64,000 nt of DNA from SZUA-309 sp965232595 (GTDB taxonomy: Bacteria; Pseudomonadota; Gammaproteobacteria; Pseudomonadales; Azotimanducaceae), in the NCBI GenBank assembly GCA_965232595.1, contig OZ246983.1:3906001-3970000 (forward strand), given 5' to 3'. Below are positions 34,944 to 45,041 of the stretch, piece after piece (position 1 is the first letter of the stretch; each line of letters begins with the position of its first letter). The position numbers were made by a program, and so were the translations under genes. The notes below the pieces were generated by a model, which saw only the letters and a list, made by a program, of their open reading frames with translations, ran no database searches and was not told where the DNA came from.

Positions 34944-35765
34944 ATGAGCCTGGAAAATCCGCTCGGCAAGCAGTCCGAGTACATAGATACCTACACACCG
35001 TCGCTCCTGCATTCGATCGAGCGCGCGCCTACGCGTGCGGAGATTGGCGTGGACCTCGAGAACGTCGAGTTTCAGGGCGAGGACGTCTGGATGTGTTACG
35101 AGCTCACCTGGCTTGGCGAGCGCGGCAAGCCCGAGGTGAGCGCCATGCGCATCAAGGTGCCGGCCAGCTCGCCCTGCATCGTCGAGAGCAAATCCCTGAA
35201 GTTATACCTGGGCTCCCTGGCCCAGACCCGGTTCGCCAATCGGGCGGAGCTGCTCAACACCTTGAACTCCGATCTCGGCCTGGCCTTCCGGGCGCCGGTG
35301 ATGCTGGAGCTCATCGATCTGCCTCAGGTCCCGGAAATCGTCAGCCAGCCGCCCGGGATCTGCCTGGATGGTCTGGATGTGAAGCTGAGTGTCTACCAGC
35401 GGGATCCGGAGCTGCTGGCCCTTGAAGAGGGTGAAGAGCGGGTGGTCAAAGAAACCGTGCACAGCAACCTGTTTCGCAGCCTCTGCCCCGTCACCGGCCA
35501 GCCGGACTTCGCCACCGTGGTGATCCGCTATCTCGGCCGGCCGATCACCCGCAGCTCGCTGCTGGCGTACCTGGTTTCCTTCCGCAACCACCAGGCGTTC
35601 CATGAAGCGACGGTGGAGCAGATCTACATGGACATCCACACGGCCTGCCAGCCGGATCAGCTTTCCATCGCCGGTCGTTTTCTCCGCCGGGGTGGGATCG
35701 ACATCAACCCGTTTCGCTCGAACGTGGACGATCAGATGCCGCTGATGCGGCTACCGCGTCAGTAG
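34944..35765 (+). CDS. queF: NADPH-dependent 7-cyano-7-deazaguanine reductase (QueF, long form)
   Basis: 273 residues, the long two-half gammaproteobacterial type (E. coli 282). The QueF motif ESKSLKLYLGS is near residue 75, and the nucleophilic Cys is in LFRSLCPVTGQPDFATV near 180; VSFRNHQAFHEATVEQIYMDI and FLRRGGIDINPFRS close the protein. It reduces preQ0 to preQ1 in queuosine tRNA modification. Single gene facing away from the AGCS transporter. Confidence 0.95.
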   Translation: MSLENPLGKQSEYIDTYTPSLLHSIERAPTRAEIGVDLENVEFQGEDVWMCYELTWLGERGKPEVSAMRIKVPASSPCIVESKSLKLYLGSLAQTRFANRAELLNTLNSDLGLAFRAPVMLELIDLPQVPEIVSQPPGICLDGLDVKLSVYQRDPELLALEEGEERVVKETVHSNLFRSLCPVTGQPDFATVVIRYLGRPITRSSLLAYLVSFRNHQAFHEATVEQIYMDIHTACQPDQLSIAGRFLRRGGIDINPFRSNVDDQMPLMRLPRQ

Positions 35766-35809
35766 GCTGACGCGCCAGTCAACCGCCGCGCCCGCGCTTG
35801 CTCCAGCAG

Positions 35810-36532
35810 TCAGTCCCCGCGCTGGGGGTTAATCAGGCTGCGCAGCCAGCGCAGCCAGCTGTTCGACGCCAGCAGGTACCGATCCAGATCGTCGATCTGC
35901 CGGTCCAGCGCCGGCCCGTCCCTCAGCAGATCTTCCCGTCTGGTCAGCGCTTTTTCAGGATCCAGCTCTTTGATAACCCTGGCGGGATTGCCGGCGGCGA
36001 TCACGTTGGCCGGTATGTCGCTGGCCACCACGGCGCCGGCGCCGATCACGCTGTTCTCGCCGATGGTCACGCCTTTGCAGACGATGGCGCTGTCGCCGAT
36101 CCAGACGTTGTCGCCGAGCTCAACCGGCGCCCGGTTGCCGATGGGCCGGGAGCGGTCGTAGATGTCGTGCCAGTCCGCATCGGTAACGTAGGCAGAGGAA
36201 GCGAACATGGTGTTGCTGCCGACCTTGATGCTGATTGCCGAATCCAGCCGCACCCCGGGGCAGAGCAGGCAGTAGTCGCCGATGTCGATGTTGCCGCTGT
36301 CTTCTTTGTACTGCCAGGTGGTCAGCGTGACCCGCCGATCCCGGGCAGTGATGATGTGGGGGCTTCTGCCGATGCGGATGTTGGCGCCGTGCACCTTCAG
36401 GTGCCAGGGCTTCATGATCTGGTAGTGGCTGCCGAGCGCGTCCAGCTGCGGCGCGATGAAGTGCTCGACGTAGGTGCGCTCGATGAGCCGATGCAGGCGC
36501 TTGATCGGGTAGGGCCGGAGGTCTTGTCGCAT
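35810..36532 (-). CDS. Hexapeptide-repeat (left-handed beta-helix) acyltransferase
   Basis: 240 residues. A run of hexapeptide turns is clear: IDIGDYCLLCPGVRLDSAISIKVGSNTMF, then VELGDNVWIGDSAIVCKGVTIGENSVIGAGAVVASDIPANVIAAGNPARVI. Trimeric acetyl- or acyltransferases of sugars or antibiotics have this pattern. The acceptor is unknown; the helical C-terminus is longer than in maltose acetyltransferase. It ends convergent with queF. Confidence 0.82.
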   Translation of the reverse strand: MRQDLRPYPIKRLHRLIERTYVEHFIAPQLDALGSHYQIMKPWHLKVHGANIRIGRSPHIITARDRRVTLTTWQYKEDSGNIDIGDYCLLCPGVRLDSAISIKVGSNTMFASSAYVTDADWHDIYDRSRPIGNRAPVELGDNVWIGDSAIVCKGVTIGENSVIGAGAVVASDIPANVIAAGNPARVIKELDPEKALTRREDLLRDGPALDRQIDDLDRYLLASNSWLRWLRSLINPQRGD

Positions 36533-36637
36533 GAGGGGAGTTTAGCAGCGCCGGAAGGCTGAGGTGCTCCGGCCGGGTCGTTTTCTAGCCGGCCTAATTC
36601 CGGTAGGGTGCTCGCTGCACGATTCAGGCAGCAAAAC

Positions 36638-37123
36638 ATGAGTAACGCACGTCCGTTCAAGGTTCTCGGCATTCAGCAGGTAGCCATCGGCAATACCGAC
36701 AAACAGAAGCTCAAATCGTTCTGGGTAGATGTGTTGGGGCTCAATTTTTCCCACACCTACACCAGCGACTCGGAAAACGTCGACGAAGACATCTGCGAGC
36801 TCGGCTCCGGCCCTTTCAAAGTCGAGGTCGACCTGATGCAGCCCCTGGATCCGGACAAGAAGCCCAAGGTGCACGAACCGCCGCTCAACCACATCGGCTT
36901 GTGGATCGACGATCTGCCCACCGCCGTGCAGTGGTTGACCGAGCAGGGCGTTCGCTTTGCTCCGGGCGGCATACGCAAAGGCGCTTCGGGGTTCGACATC
37001 ACCTTCGTGCACCCAAAGGGTAACGAGGAGTTTCCGCTCAGCAGCGAAGGGATTCTGCTCGAGCTCGTGCAGGCGCCTCAGGAAGTCATCGATGCGTACG
37101 CGACGATTGCCGCTGCGGGCTGA
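36638..37123 (+). CDS. VOC family (glyoxalase/bleomycin-resistance fold) protein
   Basis: 161 residues from ATG 36638; an upstream GTG at 36608 lacks support. Two beta-alpha-beta-beta-beta modules are visible, beginning IQQVAIGNTDKQKLKSFWVDVLGLNF and LNHIGLWIDDLPTAVQWLTEQGVRF, with the His and Glu metal-ligand candidates (NHIGLW; LLELVQAP). The reaction is unknown. Confidence 0.8.
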   Translation: MSNARPFKVLGIQQVAIGNTDKQKLKSFWVDVLGLNFSHTYTSDSENVDEDICELGSGPFKVEVDLMQPLDPDKKPKVHEPPLNHIGLWIDDLPTAVQWLTEQGVRFAPGGIRKGASGFDITFVHPKGNEEFPLSSEGILLELVQAPQEVIDAYATIAAAG

Positions 37124-37132
37124 GGCTCGATA

Positions 37133-37159
37133 AAACGAAAAAGGGCCCGATGGGCCCTT
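37133..37159 (-). terminator. Rho-independent terminator of the tRNA-Ser / SRP RNA unit
   Basis: On the minus strand AAGGGCCC, loop ATC, GGGCCCTT (37159 to 37141) is followed by TTTCGTTTT. It lies 14 nt beyond the tRNA-Ser 3' end. Confidence 0.8.
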
Positions 37160-37172
37160 CCTGAATCCTGGA

Positions 37173-37260
37173 TGGCGGAGAGGGAGGGATTCGAACCCTC
37201 GATACGTTGCCGTATACACACTTTCCAGGCGTGCTCCTTCGACCGCTCGGACACCTCTCC
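37173..37260 (-). tRNA. tRNA-Ser (GGA anticodon)
   Basis: 88 nt with encoded CCA. Acceptor arms GGAGAGG and CCTCTCC pair, the anticodon loop reads CTGGAAA, there is a long variable arm typical of class II tRNAs, and the T-loop GGTTCGAATCC is standard. The 4.5S RNA gene lies just upstream on the same strand (gap 9 nt), so both probably come from one transcript ended by the terminator at 37133-37159. Confidence 0.95.
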
Positions 37261-37269
37261 GGGTGGCAA

Positions 37270-37371
<102 letters not shown>

Positions 37372-37445
37372 TCACCATCGAGGGCGCGAAGCTTACAGAT
37401 TTTCCCTGTTCTTGGGTAGGACCTGTAACCGCCCGAGGACGCCGG

Positions 37446-37898
37446 TCAGCGGCTGTCGATCGCCGTCATCCTGCCGGTTTCGTCCAGATCAATGACCAGC
37501 CGCTTGCCGGATCGGATCTGCTCGAAGTCCGCGTCCGAGAGGTCCCAGAATGCCTGCTCGTCAGAGGCCTGCAGGGCCGGCGAGGACAGCCGGCGTTCGT
37601 TTTTGGCGAACCGCGCGCGCTGGATCCAGGACCACAGGATCACCACCAGCGCGGTGATCAGCAGGATTAGCAGAAAGCTGAACAGCAGGGAAACCAGCGG
37701 TTCGGTGCCGCCGGCTCGTAGCACCAGGTCGTAGGCGAACTGCACGCCCAGATACCAGGCACCGAGGCTGACCAGGGGCAGCCAGAGGTAAGCGTAGAGC
37801 ACCCACATGATCGTGGTCAGGATGCGATCCCGATTGCGGATCCGCCGGCTGACCACGTTCCTGGCGTTGATGATCACATCGCCGAGCTCTTTAACCAC
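37446..37898 (-). CDS. pgaD: PgaD-like poly-beta-1,6-GlcNAc synthesis protein
   Basis: 150 residues with two membrane helices (about 28-58 and 68-92) and a cytoplasmic C-terminus. Sequence is variable as in other PgaD proteins, so the call rests on size, topology and position as fourth gene of pgaABCD. In E. coli, PgaD and PgaC together form the c-di-GMP-activated synthase. It overlaps pgaC by 8 bp. Confidence 0.75.
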   Translation of the reverse strand: MVKELGDVIINARNVVSRRIRNRDRILTTIMWVLYAYLWLPLVSLGAWYLGVQFAYDLVLRAGGTEPLVSLLFSFLLILLITALVVILWSWIQRARFAKNERRLSSPALQASDEQAFWDLSDADFEQIRSGKRLVIDLDETGRMTAIDSR

Positions 37899-39175
37899 TG
37901 GCGCGCTCCTCTGCTTCCCGGTTGTCGCCCTGCACGCCGCGGTCCGGTGACACCCAGATTGCCCGTTTGCCCTTGCCGCGGAAGATGGCGCGCGGCAGGG
38001 CGGTAACGGAAGTGACCACCTGGATGATCCAGTAAACCATCGGGTACCAGACGATCCAGTAGTAGGTTCGGCCGAGGCGGGTTTCGTAGCGGCTGTCGAT
38101 CACCAGGCTGACGGCAAACTGGGCCAGGCAGGTGGTACCGAGCAGCAGGCCGCTCCAGCCGGGCAGGATGGTCGCGGCGTTGAACGGTGCCGGCAGCGCC
38201 AGAAACTGCCCGAGCAGCCAGAGCGTAAACACCATGGCCATGGTGTAGGCCCAGAAGGTGCTGACGATCAGCTCGATGGCGACGATCCACATGCGTCGGG
38301 AGCGCCAGCGCAGCAGGCGCCTGAAATGATTGGTCAGCACCTCCAGCCCGCCCTGGGCCCAGCGCAGACGCTGCCGCCAGAGGCCTTTGAAGGTCTCCGG
38401 CATCAGGATCCAGCAGAGCGCGTTAGGCTCGTAGCGGATATCCCAGTGGTTGAGCTGCAGCCGCCAGCTGATGTCGATGTCTTCTGTCATCACGTCCAGG
38501 CCCCAGTAGTCGGCCTGGTGCACGGCGGCCTTGCGGAAGGCGCTGACGACGCCGGACACGGTGAACACCCGGCCGTAGATGCGCTGGGCCCGTTTCAGCA
38601 GGCCGATGATCGAGGAGAACTCGCCGACCTGAATGCGGGCAAGCAGGGTGGTCCGGTTGCGTACCCGGGGATTGCCGGTCACGGCGCCGACCCGGGCGCT
38701 GTCGATGAAGTGATGGGCGATCCACTTCGACGAGTGCGGGGCGAGCAGCGCATCGCCATCGAGGCAGACCAGAATCTCGTTCTTCGCCGCCAGGCTGCCG
38801 GCCCATGGCTTTGCCCTGGTTGCTGGCGAAGTGAATGACCCGAACCTCCGGGTGCTTCTCCGCCAGCTCGTCGAGCAGCTCACCGGTGTTGTCCGTGCTG
38901 GCATCGTTGATGGCGATGATCTCGAACTCCGGGTACTCCTGGCCGAGCAGCGACTCGATGGTCTCGACCACGTTGGCGCTCTCGTTGTGGCAGGGCACCA
39001 GGTAGGTGATCGCCGGCCACTCATCGTGCTCGGGCGGGTGCTCAGGCCGGGTCTCCGCTTCCTTCTCGCGGTAGAAGAAGTAGTAAATCGATGCGGTCAT
39101 CCAGACGATGGACATGAACAGCGGGTAGTAGAACGTAAAGTTCAGCAGCGAGTAGAAGGCGGCTTCCAGGCTCAT
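37891..39175 (-). pseudogene. pgaC: Poly-beta-1,6-N-acetyl-D-glucosamine synthase, broken by a +1 frameshift
   Basis: The N-terminal part (39175 to ~38805) reads as PgaC: two membrane-proximal helices, ITYLVPCHNESANVVETIESLL, IAINDASTDNTGE and VRVIHFASNQGKAM. The frame then shifts, and the rest continues in another frame as LAAKNEILVCLDGDALL, TEDIDISWRLQ, RWAQGGLEVL and C-terminal helices to 37891. Removing one base from the GGG (minus strand) at 38802-38804 restores AMAGSLAAKNE and a single 427-residue glycosyltransferase-2 protein, close to the usual 440. Both halves are otherwise undamaged, so either a recent mutation or an assembly error. Confidence 0.88.
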
Positions 39176-41106
39176 GTGTCGCCTTCGCCGATCTGCTCAC
39201 GGAGAGACAACCCGCGGCTCAGCTGCTTGAGCGACGGCTTGCCCTGGATGAAGTCGTCCGGATAGTACGCCAGGTTCACCACCCCTCTGGCCTTCAGGTA
39301 CTTCATGGTCCGGTAGAGCGAGCGGCCGGACAGCCAGCGCTGGCGCTGCCAGTCCCTGGCCTGCAGCTGGAAGGTGGTGTTGGCCAGGCCCGCCGGCTCT
39401 GCCGCCACAGCCTCGATCAGCGAGCGGTAGAACTTCTTCTCGTTCCGGTAGCCCTCGAAGCGCGGCATGGCCATGAGCGTGACGTGGTCGTAGTTGTCGA
39501 GGAACTGCGGGAAGCTCTGGGCGAGGAAGATCTCGCTGCCTTCCAGCAGCAGCGAGGTGGCGAACAGGTTGCGCGAAGTCTTGAGGTCCGGATGCCAGGC
39601 TGCGGTGGACGCTGCAAGTTCCCGGGTGAAGCGGACCAGAGCCGCAGCTTTGAAGCTCGCCCAGTCCGCGGCCAGCGACTCGCCGGTCAGAGCATGCGCG
39701 TCCACGCACTTGCCGATGGCCGCTTCGTAAGCCCAGATCGCTGCCGGGTTGGCATCCTCGAACTCGTTCAGGCGGCCGTCGTCGTGAAAGTGGATACCGG
39801 CAAAATCGGCGTGCCGGGCCAGATCTCCGTAGATCTCCGCGATCAGCTGGCGGGCTTCCGGCACGAAGATGGACAGCCGCGGCTCGGCATTGCCGTCCGG
39901 CTCGCCGGTCGTCACTTCCAGCACCTGCCAGTCGGCGGGAAACTCCGCGGCGCTGAAGGCCATGATCGGCATCCAGGCATACACGCTGACGTTGGAGCGG
40001 GTGCGCAACTGCCAGGCGGCTCGATTGAAGAGATCGGAGCGCATCGGCAGATGGCGATTTGGAAAATACAGGGCGTCTGCTGCGCCGTCGCCGTCCGGAT
40101 CGGCAAAGGCTTGCAGGAACACCGTATTGATGCCCATGGCTTTCACCCGGTCCAGGAGCAGCGACAGGTTGGCCTCCTGGCGCTCCGGATTCGGGTCGTA
40201 GACGTAGTCGAGATCAACCTGCGCGGCTCGCATTGGCGGCTCGGCGCGGTAGCCGCTGAACAGATCGGCGAACCGTTCCACGCCGGGGTTGGAGACCGGC
40301 ATTTCCCGGCCGATGATCCCGCGCTCACCCACCGGATCCATCGGATCCAGGGTGAGCGAGAAGGTCATGCCGAGCTCTGCGGCGACGCGACGGCCTGTTT
40401 CGTTCCAGGCGCCGTAGGGCCAGGTGATGATTCTCGGCCGTTTGCCGATGCGCGCCTCGATCATGCTGGCGCTGGTGCTCAGGTCCTCGCTGATCCGGGC
40501 CTGGTAGGCTTCGACGCTTTCGTAGGCTCCCTGGCGATAACCATGCGCGGTAGCGGCGGGCAGCTCGTTACCCTGCGGGTTGGCGATGATGCCCCGGTGC
40601 AGGTCGTGGGAATGGGAGGCCACTTCCACCAGGCCGGAGTCCGCCATCTCCTTCAGCTGAGCCCAGGTCAGGAAGTCATCGGCACCCAGCTCTTCCTGGT
40701 TGTAGGGGATGCTGCGGTCGGTTTCTATCCAGCTCGTAACAGGGCTGACCACGGCCGGGTAGCCGAACGACTTCAGCAGCGGGTAGACGTGGGTGTAGAC
40801 GCTGCGAAAGCCGTCGTCGAAGGTGAGCAGCACGCTCCGCTCGGGCAGCGGGCGAACGCCGGCGCGAGCCGCGAGGACGTCGTCGATGCTGATCACCGTG
40901 TAGCCCTCTGCCGCCAGCCAGCGGAAGTGGCCGGCCAGGTGCTCGGTGGTGACGGCGTACTGGTCCGGATCGTAGTAGCGGGCCAGGTTGTCCCGAACGT
41001 CGTGATAGCCGATGGTCACAAACTGGACCCTCGGCCCGTCGGCTGCAGCCACGGCGGCGGCCAGCAGCAGCGGTAGCAGCAACACTCGGGGTAACGGCGC
41101 GATCAC
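39172..41106 (-). CDS. pgaB: Poly-beta-1,6-N-acetyl-D-glucosamine N-deacetylase
   Basis: 644 residues with an N-terminal signal peptide (VLLLPLLLAAAVAAADG). Residues ~30-300 are the polysaccharide deacetylase domain (SVLLTFDDGFRSVYTHVYPLL, EVASHSHDLHRG, TWPYGAWNETGR), and the C-terminal half is the GH153-like domain (YVYDPNPERQEANLSLLLDRVKAMGINTVFLQAF, GIHFHDDG). It partly deacetylates PNAG in the periplasm for export. Overlaps pgaA and pgaC by 4 bp each. Confidence 0.92.
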   Translation of the reverse strand: MIAPLPRVLLLPLLLAAAVAAADGPRVQFVTIGYHDVRDNLARYYDPDQYAVTTEHLAGHFRWLAAEGYTVISIDDVLAARAGVRPLPERSVLLTFDDGFRSVYTHVYPLLKSFGYPAVVSPVTSWIETDRSIPYNQEELGADDFLTWAQLKEMADSGLVEVASHSHDLHRGIIANPQGNELPAATAHGYRQGAYESVEAYQARISEDLSTSASMIEARIGKRPRIITWPYGAWNETGRRVAAELGMTFSLTLDPMDPVGERGIIGREMPVSNPGVERFADLFSGYRAEPPMRAAQVDLDYVYDPNPERQEANLSLLLDRVKAMGINTVFLQAFADPDGDGAADALYFPNRHLPMRSDLFNRAAWQLRTRSNVSVYAWMPIMAFSAAEFPADWQVLEVTTGEPDGNAEPRLSIFVPEARQLIAEIYGDLARHADFAGIHFHDDGRLNEFEDANPAAIWAYEAAIGKCVDAHALTGESLAADWASFKAAALVRFTRELAASTAAWHPDLKTSRNLFATSLLLEGSEIFLAQSFPQFLDNYDHVTLMAMPRFEGYRNEKKFYRSLIEAVAAEPAGLANTTFQLQARDWQRQRWLSGRSLYRTMKYLKARGVVNLAYYPDDFIQGKPSLKQLSRGLSLREQIGEGDT

Positions 41107-43592
41107 AGGAACCCCTCCAGACCGAAGCGGAGGTACCAGGCGTCCTCATCACCGCCGTCGTACACGCGTCGGTTCAGCTGCGCGCCGCCGCGCAGGACGA
41201 GTCGCGAGGACAGCTGCCACTCGAGCTCGTAATCCAGCGTCCAGGTCGGCGCGCCGGAAAATCCCTGCTGATCGTAAAGGCCGATGTCGGCGCTGAGCCG
41301 GTGCGTGAGCATGTGCTGGTAACGACGAAACTGGCGCCAGGTGTTGCGGACACCACCGGTAAGGGCGAAGGCGCTTTCGGGGCTGAAGTAGACCGGATCA
41401 TCCAGCGTGCTGTTCGACAACCCGGTACTGCCGTAGAGGTCCAGCTTGTAGGTGTAGCCGTTGATCAGGCGGTAGCTGCCGTAAAGGGAGGCGCTGGTGA
41501 CGTCGTTGCCGTCATCGAACGGCTGAAAAGCCACCTCGCCGCCGAGGTCCCACCACTCGCTGCGCCGGTAGCGGGCGCGGACGCTGTAGCGATCGCTGGT
41601 GATGTCAGCCCGATCTGCCCGCAGCGGCGTCGCGTAGCTGGCGAAGTCGGCTTCGGCGCCGATGAGCCAGCGATCCGACGCCCGGTAGTCTGCCTGGACT
41701 CGCCCGCCCGGCTTGTCGAAGTCCCAGCGGTCGCCGGACAGCTCGCCGATCAGGCGCCAGCGATCCTTGCGATACTCGATGCCGCCGGCCAGACGACGCC
41801 GTGCATGATCGCCCTCCTGGAACTCGGCCCAGCTGTCGAAAGTGCGGACGTAAGCGCGGTAGTTCAGACGCCAGGGATAGGTGAACCACCAGAGATTGGC
41901 GTCGTACTGCTTGCTGCCGAAGGTGTCGCCGCTGGACCGACCGAAGCGGGCATCAAAGAGGATCTGGCTGCGGAAGTGCCGCGACCAGGTGCCGTGCAGA
42001 TCGTCGAAGCTGTAGTAGGTGAGAAACGGCGGCGACAGGCGGCGCATGGCAGTACGCACGTCCTCGTAGTTCTGCTGATCGAGCTCGGCGTAGGCAAGGC
42101 CGTACTCCGCGTCGAAGTTCTCCAGCGGGTCCTCGCTCCAGGCTTCCCGGTAAATGGCCTCAGCGCGCTCCGGCCAGCCGCGCCAGCGGTAGACGTGTGC
42201 CAGGCCGATCATGGCCTGACGGTTGCCCGGCGCTTCAGCCAGGATCGCCTCCAGCCGCTCGATCGCCTCGTCCAGCTGGTCGGCATAGGCACGCGCCATG
42301 GCGGCAACCACCCTGACGTTGGTGTAGGCGGGGTTGGGTCGACCTGGCAGATCTTCCCGCGCCCGGACGATAGGCTCGACGCTGTCCACCAGCTCATCGA
42401 TCAGCGCCATGCCGTCCTCGTAGCGCTCCTGGTCCACCAGCGCGTAGAACAGGGTGATGCTCACCTCGACGTCAGCCGGCGCCAGCGCCTGCGCTTCGCG
42501 AAGCACCGCCTCGGCGTCCTCCGGACGCTTCAGGTTGAGCAGCGTCTGGCCGACCGTGTGCAGCACGTAGGCAGGCAGCTGGACGCCTTCCGCCTGCAGC
42601 GCTTCGTATTCGGTCATGACCTCCGGCCAGCGGTTCATGGCATGCAGGGCGACGATCCGATCCTGACGCAATTGCCGAGCCAGCGGGCTGTCCGGGTCGG
42701 TGTTGCGTAGTCGGGCCTCTATCCGGCTGAGCGCCTGACGCACGTCCGGAAATGGGTAGCGTTTGTCGGGCGCCCAGAGCGCGTGCCGCAGGTTGATCGC
42801 CAGCGCGTCGGCTTCCAGGCGCTGCAGCTCGGCATCACTGATCAGCCCCGGATGAGCGTAAGCAATCTCCAGCGCCTGATCCGGCAGCAGCAGGCCCTGC
42901 AGGGCAACAATTTTCCCCTGCAGCGCTTCGCGGTTGGTCGGGTCGTTGCCGAGCACCGCGTCGTAGTCGTTGATCGCCGGAACAAACGCCCGGTCCTGTC
43001 GGTGCAGGTAGGCGGAGGCCAGGCGCACGCGATCGGTTGCCTGAACGTTCGCCGGCAACGCCAGCAGCAGGTCCCGCGCTTCCCGATGCGCACCTGCTTC
43101 CGAGCGGGTCATGGCCAGGCCCAGATACAGATCCTGGGACGCCGGGTAGGCGGACAGCGCCTCCCGGTACCAGCGGGTGGCCAGCTCCAGATCCCCGGCA
43201 TTCCTGGCCGATCGGGCCATGGCGGCGGCGACGTAATCAGGCACTCGTGCCGGGTTCAGGCCCGTTGCTGCGCGGAGCACGCCGGGGTAGTCGCCGGCCC
43301 AGAACAGCACGACGATCAGATCGTGGCGCAGCGCTTCCCGTTGCGGGTGCTCCGCGATCAGGGCCTGCAGGCTGGCCGCGGCGTTCGCCAGATCTCCGGC
43401 ACGAGCCAGCTCGACCGCCCGGGTTTGTGCCTCCGAAGTCGACGGATCTTCAGCCGCCAGCACGGGGCTGCCGGCGAGCAGGCACTGCAGCAGGACAACG
43501 ACGCTACCCAGCCCCCGGCAGAACGGCCGGAAGCAAAACGATGGCGTATCCGCAGGCCTTAGCGTGCGGAGGTGAGCGGGCGTCAGGGACAT
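41103..43592 (-). CDS. pgaA: Poly-beta-1,6-N-acetyl-D-glucosamine export porin
   Basis: 829 residues. A signal peptide ends near AGSPVLAAED; then TPR-like helical repeats to about residue 510 and a C-terminal beta-barrel rich in alternating aromatic/charged strands (GGIEYRKDRWRLIGELSGDRW, WYLRFGLEGFL, with terminal Leu). PgaA is the outer-membrane exit for partly deacetylated PNAG. First gene of the four-gene operon. Confidence 0.9.
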   Translation of the reverse strand: MSLTPAHLRTLRPADTPSFCFRPFCRGLGSVVVLLQCLLAGSPVLAAEDPSTSEAQTRAVELARAGDLANAAASLQALIAEHPQREALRHDLIVVLFWAGDYPGVLRAATGLNPARVPDYVAAAMARSARNAGDLELATRWYREALSAYPASQDLYLGLAMTRSEAGAHREARDLLLALPANVQATDRVRLASAYLHRQDRAFVPAINDYDAVLGNDPTNREALQGKIVALQGLLLPDQALEIAYAHPGLISDAELQRLEADALAINLRHALWAPDKRYPFPDVRQALSRIEARLRNTDPDSPLARQLRQDRIVALHAMNRWPEVMTEYEALQAEGVQLPAYVLHTVGQTLLNLKRPEDAEAVLREAQALAPADVEVSITLFYALVDQERYEDGMALIDELVDSVEPIVRAREDLPGRPNPAYTNVRVVAAMARAYADQLDEAIERLEAILAEAPGNRQAMIGLAHVYRWRGWPERAEAIYREAWSEDPLENFDAEYGLAYAELDQQNYEDVRTAMRRLSPPFLTYYSFDDLHGTWSRHFRSQILFDARFGRSSGDTFGSKQYDANLWWFTYPWRLNYRAYVRTFDSWAEFQEGDHARRRLAGGIEYRKDRWRLIGELSGDRWDFDKPGGRVQADYRASDRWLIGAEADFASYATPLRADRADITSDRYSVRARYRRSEWWDLGGEVAFQPFDDGNDVTSASLYGSYRLINGYTYKLDLYGSTGLSNSTLDDPVYFSPESAFALTGGVRNTWRQFRRYQHMLTHRLSADIGLYDQQGFSGAPTWTLDYELEWQLSSRLVLRGGAQLNRRVYDGGDEDAWYLRFGLEGFL

Positions 43593-43684
43593 TAACGGGG
43601 GGAATCAGGGGTGGTGCTGCTGAGTTGCCTCATTTTACCCGATCGGGCGCCGCCGCTGGTGTCAGGAGGTTGTCATAGCCCCTG

Positions 43685-44992
43685 TCAGGCCATTTGCCTA
43701 CCGGCTTCCAGGTCCGCTTTCAGCGTCTTGCCGGCGGCCAGGTAAAGGAGGGCCGAAAGCAGGTTGAAGATCAGGCTGATCACCAGCGCCCAGCGCAGGG
43801 ATTCGCTGCCGAGGTCGGTGAAGGCGTTCAGCAGGTCGGAGGTGATGCCGGTGAACTGCGGGCCGAGGCCCAGGCCGATGATGTTCAGTATGAACAGCGA
43901 GATGCTCGCGGCCAGCGCCCGCATGCGCAGGCCGACCATGCCCTGGGTCATCGAGAAGGTCGGGCCCAGATAGTAGGCGCCGAGGAAGTAGGAGATCGAG
44001 AGCACCCAGAGCGCCTGATACGGCTCACCCCAGAGGTAAACGAAGGTGGAAAACGGCAGGCTCGCCAGGGTGGCGATGCCCGGCAGCCAGACGTACCAGC
44101 GCTCGTCGCGCTTGCCGAAGCGGTCACCCAGATAGCCGCCGAGAAAGGTCCCGGCGATGGAGGCGAAGCCGAGATAGAACAGGGCGATGCCCATCTCGGC
44201 GGTGCCGAGGCCGTGGCTGCGCGCGAACATGGCTGGAATCCAGTAGCCGACGCCGTAGCCAACGAAGGCATGCAGGGCGCCGCCCAGGGTCAGGAAGCGG
44301 AACGAGCGGCGGGCCCAGAGGTACCGAAACACTTCTTTTACCGGCGGTGCTTCCCCGGGTGCAAGCTCCACACCCTCCGCCGCACCTCTCGGCGGTTCGC
44401 GCAGCGTCAGTCTTAACACGACGGCCAACGCAACGCCGGGCAGCCCGACGACTACGAAGGCGGTGCGCCAGTCGAAAGCTTCATTGATCCAGCCGCCGCC
44501 CAGGTTGCCGAGCATGGTGCCGATGGGGATGCCGAGCGCGTAGATGGCCAGCGCCGTTGCCCGCCGCTCCGGTGGGAACATGTCCGAGATCATGGAGTGG
44601 GAAGGGGGGCTGCCGCCGGCCTCGCCCACGGCAACGCCGATGCGGGCGGCGAGCAGATGGAAGAAGTTCTGCGCCATGCCGCACAGAGCGGTGGCGCCGC
44701 TCCAGAGCACCAGGGAAACGGTGAGCACGTTGACTCTGGAGCCCTGATCGGCGAGCCGGGCAATGGGGATGCCCATGACGGTGTAGAAGATGGCGAAAGC
44801 GATGCCGCCGAGGAAGCCCATGGCGGTGTCGCTGACCTGGAGATCTTCTTTAATCGGCTGCACGAGGATGCCGAGAATGGAGCGGTCTATGAAGTTGAAG
44901 ACATAGACCACCACCAGCAGCACCAGGGCGTACCAACGGTAAGCGGTGGAATAAGGTTTAGTCGCCTGAGCTGACGACACCGCACCCCCCAC
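43685..44992 (-). CDS. Major facilitator superfamily transporter (spinster-like)
   Basis: 435 residues with 12 hydrophobic segments. FNFIDRSILGILVQPIKEDL, GIPIARLADQGSRVNVLTVSLVLWSGATALCG and ARIGVAVGEAGGSPPSHSMISDMFPPERRATAL are typical of the spinster-type/hexuronate-like MFS group. Substrate unknown. The start is uncertain (GTG 44992, or GTG 12 bases later behind a G-rich site). Confidence 0.85.
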   Translation of the reverse strand: MGGAVSSAQATKPYSTAYRWYALVLLVVVYVFNFIDRSILGILVQPIKEDLQVSDTAMGFLGGIAFAIFYTVMGIPIARLADQGSRVNVLTVSLVLWSGATALCGMAQNFFHLLAARIGVAVGEAGGSPPSHSMISDMFPPERRATALAIYALGIPIGTMLGNLGGGWINEAFDWRTAFVVVGLPGVALAVVLRLTLREPPRGAAEGVELAPGEAPPVKEVFRYLWARRSFRFLTLGGALHAFVGYGVGYWIPAMFARSHGLGTAEMGIALFYLGFASIAGTFLGGYLGDRFGKRDERWYVWLPGIATLASLPFSTFVYLWGEPYQALWVLSISYFLGAYYLGPTFSMTQGMVGLRMRALAASISLFILNIIGLGLGPQFTGITSDLLNAFTDLGSESLRWALVISLIFNLLSALLYLAAGKTLKADLEAGRQMA

Positions 44993-45041
44993 TTGGTGTT
45001 CCGCTATTGGTCAGGCAATTTCTCCCATAAATATCAATGGG

